Below, piece by piece: positions 42,001 to 51,831 of a stretch of DNA of 64,000 nucleotides. The DNA is from Strigamia acuminata (taxonomy: Eukaryota > Arthropoda > Chilopoda > Geophilomorpha > Linotaeniidae): positions 22,437,060 through 22,501,059 of the forward strand of contig OX442314.1 of the NCBI GenBank assembly GCA_949358305.1. The letters run 5' to 3'. Position numbers and translations under genes: made by a program. The notes beneath the pieces are model-generated. The model saw nothing but the letters and a program-made list of their open reading frames with translations. It ran no database searches and was not told the origin of the DNA. Within the stretch, counting starts at the first letter, position 1, and each line of letters starts with the position of its first letter.

Positions 42001-43326
42001 TTCAGGTCGCAATTCTATCTGCCAATATCCCTTGGTCAGATCTATAGTACTGACCCATTCGAATTCTCCGATTTCTCGCAGAATTTCCTCAATTGTTGGC
42101 ATTTGAGGTGGGTTGTACTTAGTATGTGTATTGATGGGGCGAAAATCAATGCACAAGCGTGGGTCGTTTCCTGGTCGCATGACTAGGACTGGCCGCATTC
42201 CGTAATCGCCTTCAGCTTTGACGACTACGCCTTTGTCAATCATGTCTTGACAAAGTTGTCTGATTATTTCCCTTTTTTGAGGGTTTATGCTCTTAAAGGG
42301 GACACGGATGGGTTTCTCCGTGTCAAGCTCAATTTTGTGCTTAACCAGGTGTGTTTTACCTGGATCTTTAGAAATAATCCTTTTATGTTTGGATAACATC
42401 TTTTCTAATAATTTGGATTGCTCCAAATTTAAGTTAGCTTCTTCGACTAACTTTTGGATGAAATTCTCTTCATCAATTTTGCCTTGAGTTACACTTGCAG
42501 CGTAAGCTTTTGCAAAGGTCATAAATGAGGAATCGGGTTCCTCTATTTTCTCCAAATAACGATCCAGCAACGCTTGTGGAATGTAGGGTAAATCTGCATC
42601 CATAGGTTGCGTGAAATTCCAAGACATCGTCTGTGGATTAGGTTGGATTTTTAATTTATTCATAAAATCGCAACCCAATAGTACCATTGGATACTTATTT
42701 GGTATTACGATGAACGGATGACGTAACGTGCCATGTGTCCATCGAAATGAAAGATGGATGGTTCCATCTGGAGTGACTTCTTCACTTGCCGTCGTAACTC
42801 TGACACCAGGTCCGATAGGTCGTAGATATTTTTCTAGACCTAGTTGATTAATAACTGAAGTGGCTAGGAAGCTTTTATTTGCTCCTGAGTCCAACATTCC
42901 GGTTATTACACCTTTTAACGTTTCTAACTTTAACGTCGGAAGGTCTTGGCTGTTTGGTATTCCAGCCACTTTGCACTCAAACTTGCGCAATTTATGAGGA
43001 ACTGTAATTGGAGGCTCCAAAGGCAATTCATCTAATAACTCATTGGTATCAAGAGTTGTAGCTGCAAATAACTTAATGCACTCCTCAATTCCAGGTGTCT
43101 CTGGAACTGAGCTTGGTCTATCGTCTTTAACTTCGACTTTATCTTGAATATTGGAAGTGTCTTCTTCAGTCGGGGTTTCGCCGACAATCTCCTTTTTTAC
43201 ATCAAGAGATCCTTTTTCTTTTAGTTCTGTTTGACGAATTAATTCATCAATAACTTCTCCAACATCTTCCATTATCTTCAGATTTTCATTCTCTGATTCC
43301 GATTTCGGAGGTGACGCAGCGTCCAC
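39100..43326 (-). CDS. pol: gypsy pol polyprotein (PR-RT-RNaseH-IN)
   Basis: The ORF is open for 1408 codons from the GTG at 43326, and its frame stays open into the end of gag. Aspartic protease: GMLDSGANKSFL near residue 145. Reverse transcriptase: LCIDFRPINTHTKYN, MPFGLVNAPTTFQ and the catalytic AYLDDIIIVSK around residues 385-495. RNase H: FIVHTDASKQGLGAAL, TVTELECLAVVWGLRKF and TDHQALRWLM. Integrase: an HHCC finger (HPLSGHPGIARTMY, HCQGCQACK), then a DDE core with VDLSGPKPR, IISDNGPQFRS and HPQSNPVERTNRDIKY. All catalytic motifs are present, so it is probably functional. It is likely made as a gag-pol fusion by -1 frameshifting. Confidence 0.95.
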   Translation of the reverse strand: MDAASPPKSESENENLKIMEDVGEVIDELIRQTELKEKGSLDVKKEIVGETPTEEDTSNIQDKVEVKDDRPSSVPETPGIEECIKLFAATTLDTNELLDELPLEPPITVPHKLRKFECKVAGIPNSQDLPTLKLETLKGVITGMLDSGANKSFLATSVINQLGLEKYLRPIGPGVRVTTASEEVTPDGTIHLSFRWTHGTLRHPFIVIPNKYPMVLLGCDFMNKLKIQPNPQTMSWNFTQPMDADLPYIPQALLDRYLEKIEEPDSSFMTFAKAYAASVTQGKIDEENFIQKLVEEANLNLEQSKLLEKMLSKHKRIISKDPGKTHLVKHKIELDTEKPIRVPFKSINPQKREIIRQLCQDMIDKGVVVKAEGDYGMRPVLVMRPGNDPRLCIDFRPINTHTKYNPPQMPTIEEILREIGEFEWVSTIDLTKGYWQIELRPEDREKTAFWSPMGRLMFLVMPFGLVNAPTTFQELMEKVLGDVYRKFAWAYLDDIIIVSKSFEEHIKHLDIVFKKLAEANLHAHPGKTHLCRKELIFLGYKVGVEGLAVDPKKVAAITQFPAPTNLKELQRFLGMVNFFHRLIKNLATVAEPLRPLLKKDAEFDWELHHQAAFDAIKDLLTNAETMKMPDLYMPFIVHTDASKQGLGAALTQKKNVDGQEVEMPCVYASRSLQPAEKNYTVTELECLAVVWGLRKFRPYLEYTTFTVQTDHQALRWLMSLSDPSGRLARWQMELMAYSFEIQYVKGPLNVIADALSRAPVSAPDEPEDDGDNDDLLSYCPSPCRSWQMGKLNELPKSIIVNDDDQALINFCINMHDPSGTPDVELRAMMAKKFELPTTNVLIKAFAAKIAKQLECDPPTRDDIIAAQKADEFCQHIRNYLLNKQYPSYIVTRLQRRNFERHASTYLIEEDMLLHYHPTSTDELGEDGRALKVVVPRKLIYKIIWLMHGHPLSGHPGIARTMYRTRRVYTWKGMKRDITRFIQHCQGCQACKPRSKTEIEGAQIGPFGPFDCLSVDLSGPKPRTRKNNTHICVIVDVATHWPELFPMCNPTAIKVANTIYHLSMTFGFPRQIISDNGPQFRSQVYKEFCKKFDMSRTPRSIYHPQSNPVERTNRDIKYLVSIYLDIHDQWDEYLREFAFSLRTTVTRGRDYSPAFLNFFRELRIPWDPRIPEGILVIDPKNPHLYVQKLETIIAETYQHMMSHVLDLRRRVEAEKSDKKFDNFRQNDLVWRESHILSNAAKGIAAGISPKRNGPYVIIKRLQGGAFQLRRLSDNKIYPAVHGTELMPYFPVFNQEIWLEGEEVGQKTKNIVNTLDDAKLSKIPVENTESSKKSKLKNNEVDEINQRLENVSLDENLEKEMFLEKEKISNNEVYNSSDIGDDADDNLNKLDCTSRKSKYNLRSRVPRAKT

Positions 43327-43346
43327 TAGACCTGATGGATCTGCGT

Positions 43347-46300
43347 CTACAAGTTTTTTCGAAACATGTCAGTTATGATCTTGACTGCTTTTTCAAACTC
43401 AGCTGTTGACACTGGTTTGTCCTTTTTAGAGGAAGGGCAGTCTTTTTGCCAATGCCCTAATTTTTTGCATAAATTGCATGGATCAGTGGCAGGCGATTTC
43501 TTTTTCGTTGCTGCTGGCGAGGCAGAACGAGAACGAGCGTCAGACCGGCGCTCTGGCGACACCGCAGGTGACTTTGAATTCCTTTCGGTATTCACCTTTG
43601 ATGCGTCAAATGAAACATTTTTTGGTTTCATCCTTGGCTTCCATTTGCCCGCAACGGGGTTATTTTTTGCTAACAACGCCGTTGCTTTGGCCAATAAAGC
43701 CATCGTCTCGTCTCCTGTTTCCTCCTCCTCTTCAGCTTCTTCAGCTTCAGACGACGGAGTTTCAGCTCCAGTTATATTTGCGTGTAACTTAGGGACTGAA
43801 TGAGGATTTTTGACGTCCTTTTTGGAAGATTCTTTTTTCGAACTCTTCTCATCCACTTCGTCTAGAAAGTCTTCGTAACTAGGTGGCTGCAACAATTTCA
43901 AACCATTAAAGGTTTCATTGTTTTGCTCAGCGAGTCTTTTCTCTCGCTTTAAGTACGCTGACCTTTCGGCTTCTGTAAGATAAGCTTTGTACTTTTCGTC
44001 AATGCGCAATTGATTGACTTCCATGAACTCGTTTAACTCGGAGAATTTCCCCGGGTCGGGAGCGTCCGACATCATCAGAATATTTTTACTATATTCTGTG
44101 AGGCCAGCTCTAAACTGATCATCTGCTGTTGCATCAGTAACAGCATGTGGCATTCTGCCAAGCAGATTCTCTGCTCTTAGCATGTACGAATGTAAGCTTT
44201 CGCCTTTTCGTTGCTTAAGACATCTCCAGAGCGTTTTGATGTCTTCGCTCGATTCACCAAATTTAAACATAAATTGTTTAACGAAGTCATCCCACTTCGT
44301 GAAGTCTTTCCTGCGAAACCACTCCTTGACACCGCCAACTAGTATTCTTGGTACTAGATGGGCCAATGCACCTTCACAGCTAAAACTGTGAACTTTGCCT
44401 AGTTCGAATATTTCCAGCAAGAGGTTTGACCCTGCTTGCCAATTTCCATTATAGGCATGTGGGATAACTCGATCCCATCTAATGAACTTTTCATCTGTTG
44501 TTTGATGAGTCCATTTATCAGAAGTAAATTCACTTATTTTTTGCAAAATAATTTTATCCCTTCTGCTTTTTCGCTGTTGTTGAGCATTTTGCCTCAACAA
44601 CTGGTCAATCTCATCTTTCGTGTAGAAATCGGGTCTTTGAGTTCTACTACGTGTTCTGTGACGAGATCGCCCTCTCACACTGGGACGTGAGGAATCTGTA
44701 TCTGACGCAGATTCATGATTCGGATTTGGCGGCGGATCAGGGTCCGGAGGATCGTCGCCATCTGGCGGACGACGGTCTCCATTTGGTGGTCCCCTTCCAT
44801 TTCGATTGCCATTCGAATTGTGGTCACGTGAGTGGCCACCTCCATGTCCATCTGAACTATCTCCACCTGGTGGGTCACCACCTGGCGGATTTCCACGGTA
44901 TCTCGGCCCATCACGGATGTCGTTATGACAATCTCGTTTTGGTGAGCCTTCTCGCGGATTATCGTGTGACCGTCCACGATCGTGTGGTTTCTCACGTTCT
45001 TTATTCTTTTTCTCTAGCATTCCGATTAATCGGTCGCTATTGCTAAAGAATCGATCCGAATCTTGCGTAACTTTTGGGGAATGATATTCGGTCGGGTCTG
45101 GTTGTCGCTTTCGCTTTTTGCGACTGTGATGACTGTTACGGCTTCCACGACTACTGCGTGAGTCATCACTGTCAGTCCAACTTGATTGTCGACTGACTTT
45201 TGGTTTAGCTGATGTTAAATCAATCAACTCAGGTGATTTGGAAGCACCTTTTTGCAAAACTGGGGCTGGCTTTGCAAAATTATCTTCGCCACAAACGTCT
45301 TGTACTTTTTGTACGACTACTGCAAAGTTTTCTTGTACCGTCAATAGATCTGCGCGAAGAATTTCGTTTTCACGAGCTTGCGCAGCTAAGTCGGCACGTA
45401 ATAACTGCTCTGCAGTGCTTAGACTTTTGGCGGCTTGACCAGCATCAATTACAGACTGCTGTCGAGCGAGAAATACTTCATTTTCTCGTTGCGCTAATCT
45501 CTTAGCTCTTGCTGCTTGTTCTGCAGCATAATTCTCGTAATTTCGAGACGTGGAGGGAATTACTTCCCTCGCTCGAACTGGGGCGGTTAGTTCGGCAGTC
45601 ATTAAATTTGTGTTGGCTTCTCGCAAATTTGCGTTAGCCAATCTCAAATTTTCATTAGCAATTTCTAAATCTTTTTGTGCTTGATTTAGTTGCTCGAGCC
45701 TTTGTTGTTGCTCTTCGTCAGTAATTAGCCAGGAAGCTTTTTCCTGTTCTAATTGTAACAACTTAACATGGTCATTCGCACGTTGTTGTTTTAGTTCGGC
45801 ATTTTGCTGATGCATTTCTGCACGCATTCGCTCGAACTCTGCTTGCAAGCTTGTTCTGACGATTTCAACGTCTTTTTGGCTTTGTTTGCGAACCATAGCT
45901 TTGTGGATTTGTTCCACAGTCATTTCGCTAGTGACTTTTACTCCCTCGAGCCTAGCTTGCTCACGGAGTGCGTCCATCATGGTAACACGCACGGGAGAAT
46001 GAGAAACTTCCATATTGGAGTTCTCAGAATCTTGTTGTGCTGCACCTTGAACCGGTGATGAATTCAGCGAGTGCTCCGCACTTGATGATTGAATTCGTAA
46101 ATTCAAATCATCGTTTTGCGACTTGGAACGGCCACTTCCAGTTGGATTTTTTAAGTCCAACTGGCCGCTGGGCGGGGATGGCTGTTGTCGCTCCAACGCT
46201 TGCGTGAATTCATTCACGATTAACTGTGCCGAGTTACAGTTAGCTGTTTGATCCATAGTTTCAAACAGTTCTTGTGACTCAGTCACTTCTTGATCCACGG

Positions 46301-46370
46301 CTGGTAGATCGATCGCCACTCGTCTCTTCGCTGGTCTGCCTCTCGGTCTCTTTTCGCCTGGAGTCGCCAT
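43347..46370 (-). CDS. gag: gypsy gag
   Basis: 1007 codons. The N-terminus is basic (GEKRPRGRPAKRR). A long coiled-coil rich in Glu, Gln and Leu occupies roughly residues 140-350 (LEQLNQAQKDLEIANENLRL). A Gly/Asp/Asn/Pro-rich linker follows, then a capsid-like helical region around residues 600-800 (KWDDFVKQFMFKFGESSEDI). Near the C-terminus is one CCHC zinc knuckle, CNLCKKLGHWQKDC. The N-terminal coiled-coil makes it larger than a typical gag. The stop codon is four codons after the start of the frameshift heptamer. Confidence 0.9.
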   Translation of the reverse strand: MATPGEKRPRGRPAKRRVAIDLPAVDQEVTESQELFETMDQTANCNSAQLIVNEFTQALERQQPSPPSGQLDLKNPTGSGRSKSQNDDLNLRIQSSSAEHSLNSSPVQGAAQQDSENSNMEVSHSPVRVTMMDALREQARLEGVKVTSEMTVEQIHKAMVRKQSQKDVEIVRTSLQAEFERMRAEMHQQNAELKQQRANDHVKLLQLEQEKASWLITDEEQQQRLEQLNQAQKDLEIANENLRLANANLREANTNLMTAELTAPVRAREVIPSTSRNYENYAAEQAARAKRLAQRENEVFLARQQSVIDAGQAAKSLSTAEQLLRADLAAQARENEILRADLLTVQENFAVVVQKVQDVCGEDNFAKPAPVLQKGASKSPELIDLTSAKPKVSRQSSWTDSDDSRSSRGSRNSHHSRKKRKRQPDPTEYHSPKVTQDSDRFFSNSDRLIGMLEKKNKEREKPHDRGRSHDNPREGSPKRDCHNDIRDGPRYRGNPPGGDPPGGDSSDGHGGGHSRDHNSNGNRNGRGPPNGDRRPPDGDDPPDPDPPPNPNHESASDTDSSRPSVRGRSRHRTRSRTQRPDFYTKDEIDQLLRQNAQQQRKSRRDKIILQKISEFTSDKWTHQTTDEKFIRWDRVIPHAYNGNWQAGSNLLLEIFELGKVHSFSCEGALAHLVPRILVGGVKEWFRRKDFTKWDDFVKQFMFKFGESSEDIKTLWRCLKQRKGESLHSYMLRAENLLGRMPHAVTDATADDQFRAGLTEYSKNILMMSDAPDPGKFSELNEFMEVNQLRIDEKYKAYLTEAERSAYLKREKRLAEQNNETFNGLKLLQPPSYEDFLDEVDEKSSKKESSKKDVKNPHSVPKLHANITGAETPSSEAEEAEEEEETGDETMALLAKATALLAKNNPVAGKWKPRMKPKNVSFDASKVNTERNSKSPAVSPERRSDARSRSASPAATKKKSPATDPCNLCKKLGHWQKDCPSSKKDKPVSTAEFEKAVKIITDMFRKNL
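43353..43359 (-). promoter_or_regulatory. candidate -1 ribosomal frameshift slippery site between gag and pol
   Basis: On the minus strand the gag frame reads CGA AAA AAC TTG TAG. The heptamer A AAA AAC fits X XXY YYZ. Slipping back one base enters the pol frame, which is open from there into pol with no stop. Confidence 0.75.
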
Positions 46371-46470
46371 TTTTCAAATGAAGACAAAGAAAGGATAGAG
46401 AAGAAAGATAAGCAAGATAAAAATGGCGGGTAAATTTTAAACTATCAAAATTTATACAATGACTATCCCG

Positions 46471-46482
46471 GCCAGGCCCCCA
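46471..46482 (-). other. primer-binding site of gypsy element
   Basis: Two bases inside the 5' LTR the minus strand reads TGGGGGCCTGGC, starting with TGG as expected for pairing with a tRNA 3' CCA. The tRNA is not identified. The second element has the same core. Confidence 0.65.
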
Positions 46483-46484
46483 CG

Positions 46485-47443
46485 TGCTGCGATCCGGGTT
46501 TTTATCCACTTAATTTCTAATAAATTAAGCAGAAACCGCAGGTGAATGCTTTACAAGACTTATATCGCGGCCGAAACTTGTCTAGGGTTAAGTTTACGGA
46601 AATAGGAATAAAAAGACAGTTTATTATGGTAATAAAAATCACACAAATGTTTTATTCGATAAATTACAATATATACTAATTATGATTATGAATATCACAG
46701 AATAAAATGAGCGGGAAACAATGAAACAAAGGAAGGGCTTGCAACGACTGTTGCAAGCTACAAAGCGTCAGAAATGGCGCTTAAACAACTTGAAGTTGTT
46801 AGGCGAAGGCAAATTGTCTTCGTTCTACGAACTCACGAACGATGGTCGAAGACGATGGTTCTCGTGGGCTCCTTCTACGGCTCGTGCGACGGCTCGGCGG
46901 CGGTGGTTGACGGCTGTAGGCGTCCGGCTTTCGTACGATGGCGGTGGCTGTCGTTCGCGCAACAGCGACGGCGATGGTTCACGATCGTCGGGAATCTTCT
47001 CTTCTCGATTGCTGGAATTAGCGACGGCTAATTCAAGCAGGATTGCTGGCTTTGTGCGTTTGATACACAAAGATAGCAGGTGAAACTGAGTTACAACGGT
47101 CCTCTATCAATACTTTTCTTTCAGGAGCAAAAGCAGTGATGTTGAGGTTGTTGTTGTATTTTTCAGAGTCCCGATTTGAGCCAAGACGCGAGCCCAGCAC
47201 GCTTCAATATTGCGCAGAAAACCTGCGCACTTAGCTCAAATGGGTGCAACTAGTGGTTATTACACCATATTGCACCATAACGGCTAATAACCGTTTTCAC
47301 CCCGGACAACCTGGGGTGATATGTGCCTAGAGAGGATTTCTCCCCTCGGTCACATGATCTGACTTGGCGTGTGCCACAGTCAAATTAATTAGAAGATAAT
47401 TAATTTAATCTTCTAAGTTGGTGAATATTTTGAGATCACCACA
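46485..47443 (-). repeat. LTR of gypsy element (5' LTR)
   Basis: It is the second copy of the 959-bp LTR, upstream of gag on the minus strand. It is followed on the plus strand by the GGCA target-site duplication. Confidence 0.95.
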
Positions 47444-47826
47444 GGCAAAATGTAAAATTTCTTAGCGAAGTTGTTTTTGTGGTTTTTAGACTTATTTACA
47501 ATGCCCAATGCATTGATATGGTAATACTACATTCTCTGCATTGTTGTCATTTCCTGTGCATGTTTATTTATTTACTTATATGGAAATACGATGCATGATG
47601 GTTGGGAAAAATTGATTTACAATAAAGTAAAAAAAAATAATGACGTAAGAAGAGCAAAATAAGAGTGTTTTCAAATTTAAAACACGGATGTTCGTGAACG
47701 AATGTGAAACCCCTTAGCCTTTAATCATGCAAATAAGTTGAATATTTTTATAAAACGCGTGGTTATAAAAGCCATCAGCTGGTGCGCACCAATCTCAGAC
47801 AGATTAGTGTTCAAACAACTCGAATC
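47444..47826 (+). promoter_or_regulatory. upstream region and promoter of gene C
   Basis: It has CACGGATGTTCGTGAAC at 47683-47699, followed by ACCCCTTA. The same pair stands upstream of genes D and G. A TATAAAA box lies at 47764-47770, and about 26 bp on is the TCTCAGACAGATTAGTG leader also present in front of gene B. This places the transcription start near 47796. Confidence 0.6.
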
Positions 47827-48908
47827 ATGAAGATCACTTTACTCTTGGCAATCGTCGCCGTTGCAGTTGTTGATGAAGCGCAATCCGAAGTAAAATTCTA
47901 GGACATGATTAACGATAAAAAGACGTCTAATTTATTTTGTTTAATTTGTTTAAAATATTAGGATTGCTGCATAGTCAAACAGATGTATGCTGCGGTTGAA
48001 AAATTCATCAGACAGCTGGTTCCGGACAAAGCCGTAACAATTTTATTTGCTATAGACTGTTTTATTTATTAACGTGTATTTTGACATTTTTGACAGCATC
48101 ATGACACCTATTGTGGATGCGCAAAAGCTTTCATTTTAGGAGTACGTATTTTTTATTCAGTTTACAATTTATTACAATTTCTCAAGTTATATTTATTTTC
48201 TCGTAGGATTCCTCACAATGCGACCCCAAAAAATTTAAACTTCCACAAGCCAAAATCTGTGAAGAAGTTATGCAGCACGTGCGTTTTTATTTCATTTGAT
48301 TTGATTTGATTTTTATTTGATTCCTATTTCATTTATTGAAACATTGTAACAAAAATTTGTAGACGGACTTTAAGAAGAAATGCAAAGAACACAATATTTT
48401 GGGCTTCAAATCTTTGATCGAAAATGCAGTTTACTCCAACGGTGGGGACGCTGATGAAGTCTGCGAAAACATGCCAAAAGAAGTCGATAAAATGTTGGCG
48501 AAAGGAAAAGAATTGGAACAAGGAGGCCCCGGCAAAGCTAGTCAGTTGATTTATATCTTTCGATACAATATAATGATTTCAGTTGAAAGTAATCATTTTT
48601 TTTTCGTATTATTAGAGGAAGTGTACGACAAAGTGTGTAAAAAGGATCCCAAAGGTTGTAAAGATCTGACAGACCTTCCCCAAGAAGCTCAAGATTACAT
48701 TACGAAAGATATGGCACCATGCTTTAAAGATTTAATCAAATTGTGTAAAAATACCGCGAAATCCAAGACCATGCCTGCAATTGGCGCTGCTACTCAAGGA
48801 GTGGAATTGATGTTCGGAGGTGGTGATTTTGGTATCAAAGTGTCCAAATGTCTTAATGAAATTATTACTCTCGCTACCAAGATGGGTAAATCTATTTCTG
48901 GTCGTTAA
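47827..48908 (+). CDS. array gene C: small secreted protein
   Basis: Exons 47827-47889, 47962-48033, 48097-48141, 48207-48278, 48363-48540 and 48616-48908 give 240 residues. The first four exons are 63, 72, 45 and 72 bp, all phase 0. Signal peptide MKITLLLAIVAVAVVDEAQS. Cysteines: DCCIVKQM, TYCGCAKAF, QCDPKKFKLPQAKIC, FKKKCKEHN, EVCENMPKEVD, VCKKDPKGCKD, APCFKDLIKLC and KVSKCLNEI. The predicted structure is all-helical. It shares exon layout and long identical stretches with gene B. The 75-bp last intron (48541-48615) has no stop in frame, so retention would add 25 residues. Function unknown. Confidence 0.8.
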
Positions 48909-49989
48909 GGAGTTGAAGTACTAAAATGTAATAATTGTACAATTAAAAATTGTAAAATAAAAATACTTTCCAAAAGATATTATTATTGTATTTATATAGG
49001 TTGGAGATTCAGTCTCTCCACAATCCACACATGATAAATTTTTAGATTAATAGATTGCTTTAATTTTGTCAATAAAAATAAATTTGATTTATTTTAATTC
49101 AAACTATATTTTTTCCAAAAGATGATAAGGACGCCAATTTAGTGTGTTCTTCACTGTTATTCAGATGTAAAAATTGGGTAGTCAAGAAGCGGACGTTAGT
49201 AAAGTCATGAAATATCAGTAAAGCAAGATGGAGTCGGAGCACTCACAAGCGACACTTAAATTTGGCGGCATTTGATTATTTTTTCAAACTTTCATAATGC
49301 GTTGTGCAGAGGAGTCGAAAGCAAAAATTGTCCAGGAATTGACCAAAAAGTATTGCGGCGAAACCTGCATCTATTTTACATTTATCGCAAGCTTTTTATT
49401 ATTATTATAATTATTTTCTCTGCAATGACTACAAATGGCGACATTTTCCTCTGAGCTCTCAAAAGGTTTTGTTTACCCAGATCCACTGTTTGTTATTGTT
49501 ACTCAAAATTCATTCTGTTTTAAACTTTCTGTGTTGCAACCGATCACAACAATTAAAATACCACGTTAGAAACTCGTATCATGGTCGTCAGTTGCAAGTG
49601 TTTCGCTGTATACAAGAATGCCAGTCGGTATATCAGCCTGAAGTGAGGTTTTACAAAAAATAATTATATTGCAAAACCAACTACTTGAAAGTATTTTCTT
49701 TCGTTTAATGATGCGTATTGCATATTTACGGTGTGAAAGGAAGTTGGTGTGCGTTTCCACAAAAGCACGGATTGTGTGCGTAGGGGTCGAGAAAATTATG
49801 ATTCTAGACCGACTGATAATGGAGATGTAGAATTTGCCACGGATGTTCGTGAACAACTGTTAAACCCCTTATATTTATTGTAAAAAAATATTTGCGTTTT
49901 AGGATAACGAATAATTTTTGTATGCAAATTTGTATGCAATTTTTGTACGAAAACATCAATTTTGAAGTGACAAACTCAGAACTATAACC
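48909..49989 (+). promoter_or_regulatory. intergenic region and upstream region of gene D
   Basis: It starts with the 3' end of gene C (AATAAA near 48957). From about 49200 it is part of the segmental duplication also found before gene G. The motif CACGGATGTTCGTGAAC is at 49839-49855, 151 bp before the ATG, followed by ACCCCTTA. Confidence 0.55.
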
Positions 49990-51040
49990 ATGAAGATTTT
50001 ACTCCTTGCCGTTGCTCTTGTTTACAGTCTGCAAACTCAGAACTCAGGTGGAAATGTAAGAATCCATTCTCATTTAACAAAAATAGCTCATTTTATTATT
50101 TTCTTTTATACATTTGAAGTGCGATGTAGTTACCGAAATGTACAACCTTTCGGATAAAGCCATCGATCTATTCATCAGTGACAACAGAAGTGTAATAAAC
50201 TTACAAAAAAAGTGTACTTTTACACTTAACTTTTAAATTTATTTATTTATTTCTACGTATAGTACCATGCAATCTACGCTGGCTGTGCAAAAGCAGTAAT
50301 ATTTGGAGTATGTATTTTATTGAAATCGATTATAGTATTCTATAATAATTTTTAATATTTGTTTTAGGATTCTAAAGATTGCAGATTGGATAAATTCGAA
50401 ATACCACAGGCCAAAGTCTGTCAAAACATCATAAATAACGTAACTAAAAAATCGGATTAATTCTCTTAACTTGCACTGTAAATAAAAAATACAACATTTA
50501 TTACACAGCTAGACGCAAAAAAATTATCAGCAAATAATCTTCTTAACTACAAATCCATAATTGATCATGCGATTGTTTTCAATGGTTGGAATGCTGATAA
50601 GGTCTGCAATACCATAGCAGTAGATGGAGAAATATATTTAAGAAAATTTAAGACGTATTTCGATAATTTAAGCGTCAGCGTATTGAGTCAGTTGATTTTT
50701 TTGTGAATATAATATTTACTGAATTATTATTATTTTTTTTTAGAACCACTTTACGATGCTTACTGTTCTGAGTATAAAAAGGATTGTGAAAAAATCGAAG
50801 CTCAATACGATCAAGTCAAAAATTACATTTTTGATGTTGTATTTCCAAGCTTTAAAAAATACATCAAACTAGTTAAAAATATTTTTAAGTCTAAGTGGGT
50901 GCCAGTAACTAGTGCTTTTGTCGAAGGTATCCAAGTGTTGGCTGGAGGTGGTGAGTTTGGCGGCCAAGTCAACACATGCTATCACGAACTAATCACCATT
51001 GTAACTAGATTTGCTAAATCTAGATTAACTTACTAAACTG
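49200..51040 (+). repeat. segmental duplication, copy 1 (with gene D)
   Basis: The sequence from GTCATGAAATATCAGTAAA onward, including about 780 bp upstream and the whole of gene D, is matched by 62346-64000 with few substitutions and several indels. The second copy runs off the window. Confidence 0.85.
49990..51036 (+). CDS. array gene D: small secreted protein
   Basis: Exons 49990-50055, 50120-50191, 50263-50307, 50368-50439, 50509-50686 and 50744-51036 give 241 residues. Exons 1-4 are 66, 72, 45 and 72 bp with phase-0 introns, matching B and C exon for exon. Signal peptide MKILLLAVALVYSLQTQNS. The motif order is CDVVTEMYNLSD, YAGCAKAVIFG, DCRLDKFEIPQAKVC, DKVCNTIAVDGE, YCSEYKKDCEKI and LAGGGEFGGQVNTC. 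The last intron uses the donor A|GTCAGTTG seen in gene C. Close relative and tandem duplicate of gene G. Function unknown. Confidence 0.8.
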
Positions 51041-51831
51041 TTGATATGATTATAAACTGTAGTGATATATACAATTAATATTGTACAATATTTTATGTGG
51101 AGAGAATAAATTAAAGTTGGATCATTAAAACTGCAATCTTGTATAAAAATTTTTGAGTCTTTTTCATTCTTTTTGTAAATATTTTTATTTTTGAAATATT
51201 TTTCGTTGGTCGAGAACTTTGTGGTTGACCCTAAAGTTCATCGCACATCCTTCAGGTGAAATGAAATAGTTCAATGCACTAAAGAAGTTCAAGGTTAAGA
51301 ATTATGCCATCTTATTATTTCATTTGTTTTCGTTCAGAGCAGTCATGAAAACTGTTTACATCGCAATTCTTGTGCTTGGATTGATTGGGGTAATATATTG
51401 ACTTTTGTTTGAAAGTTAAAATTCAATCCACAGATTTCTTTAATGTTTATTTTTATTGTAAAAGGGAGTAATCTGTGAGGCATTTCCTTGGGAGAATACT
51501 TGCAATGTGTTCAGTTCTAAGTTTCGATTAAAAAAGGAAGAATGCAGATCCTGTTTCGTGGTTGCATCGACAACAAACAAAGTAAGTTATGGGTTGAAAT
51601 TATTGTTCTCATTCACAAATTGCTCAAATTATTATTTTTTAAACCATAAAACAACAGGAAAATGAAACATTTTCAGCTGCTCAAAAAACTTGTATCCATA
51701 CATTACCAAAAATGGTAAATTTTAACGAAATTTTAATAAAATTTACAGACAAATCTAATGTGAAAATTTAATTTTTAGTTTCATTCTTGCGCTGATGAGC
51801 CGGAGGTAGAAAACTGCCTGAAAGAAAACAT

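Larger units (their letters stand above)
35104..47443 (-). mobile_element. complete Ty3/gypsy LTR retrotransposon with third ORF
   Basis: Two 959-bp LTRs (35104-36062 and 46485-47443) look identical. They start TGCTGCGATC and end GATCACCACA on the plus strand and are flanked by the 4-bp duplication GGCA (35100-35103 and 47444-47447). Read on the minus strand the order is LTR, primer-binding site (TGGGGGCCTGG), gag, pol, an additional spliced ORF, a polypurine tract (ATGGGGGGATG) and LTR. The pol order PR-RT-RNaseH-IN places it in Ty3/gypsy. Intact ORFs and matching LTRs indicate a recent insertion. It lies between the array remnant and gene C. Confidence 0.95.
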
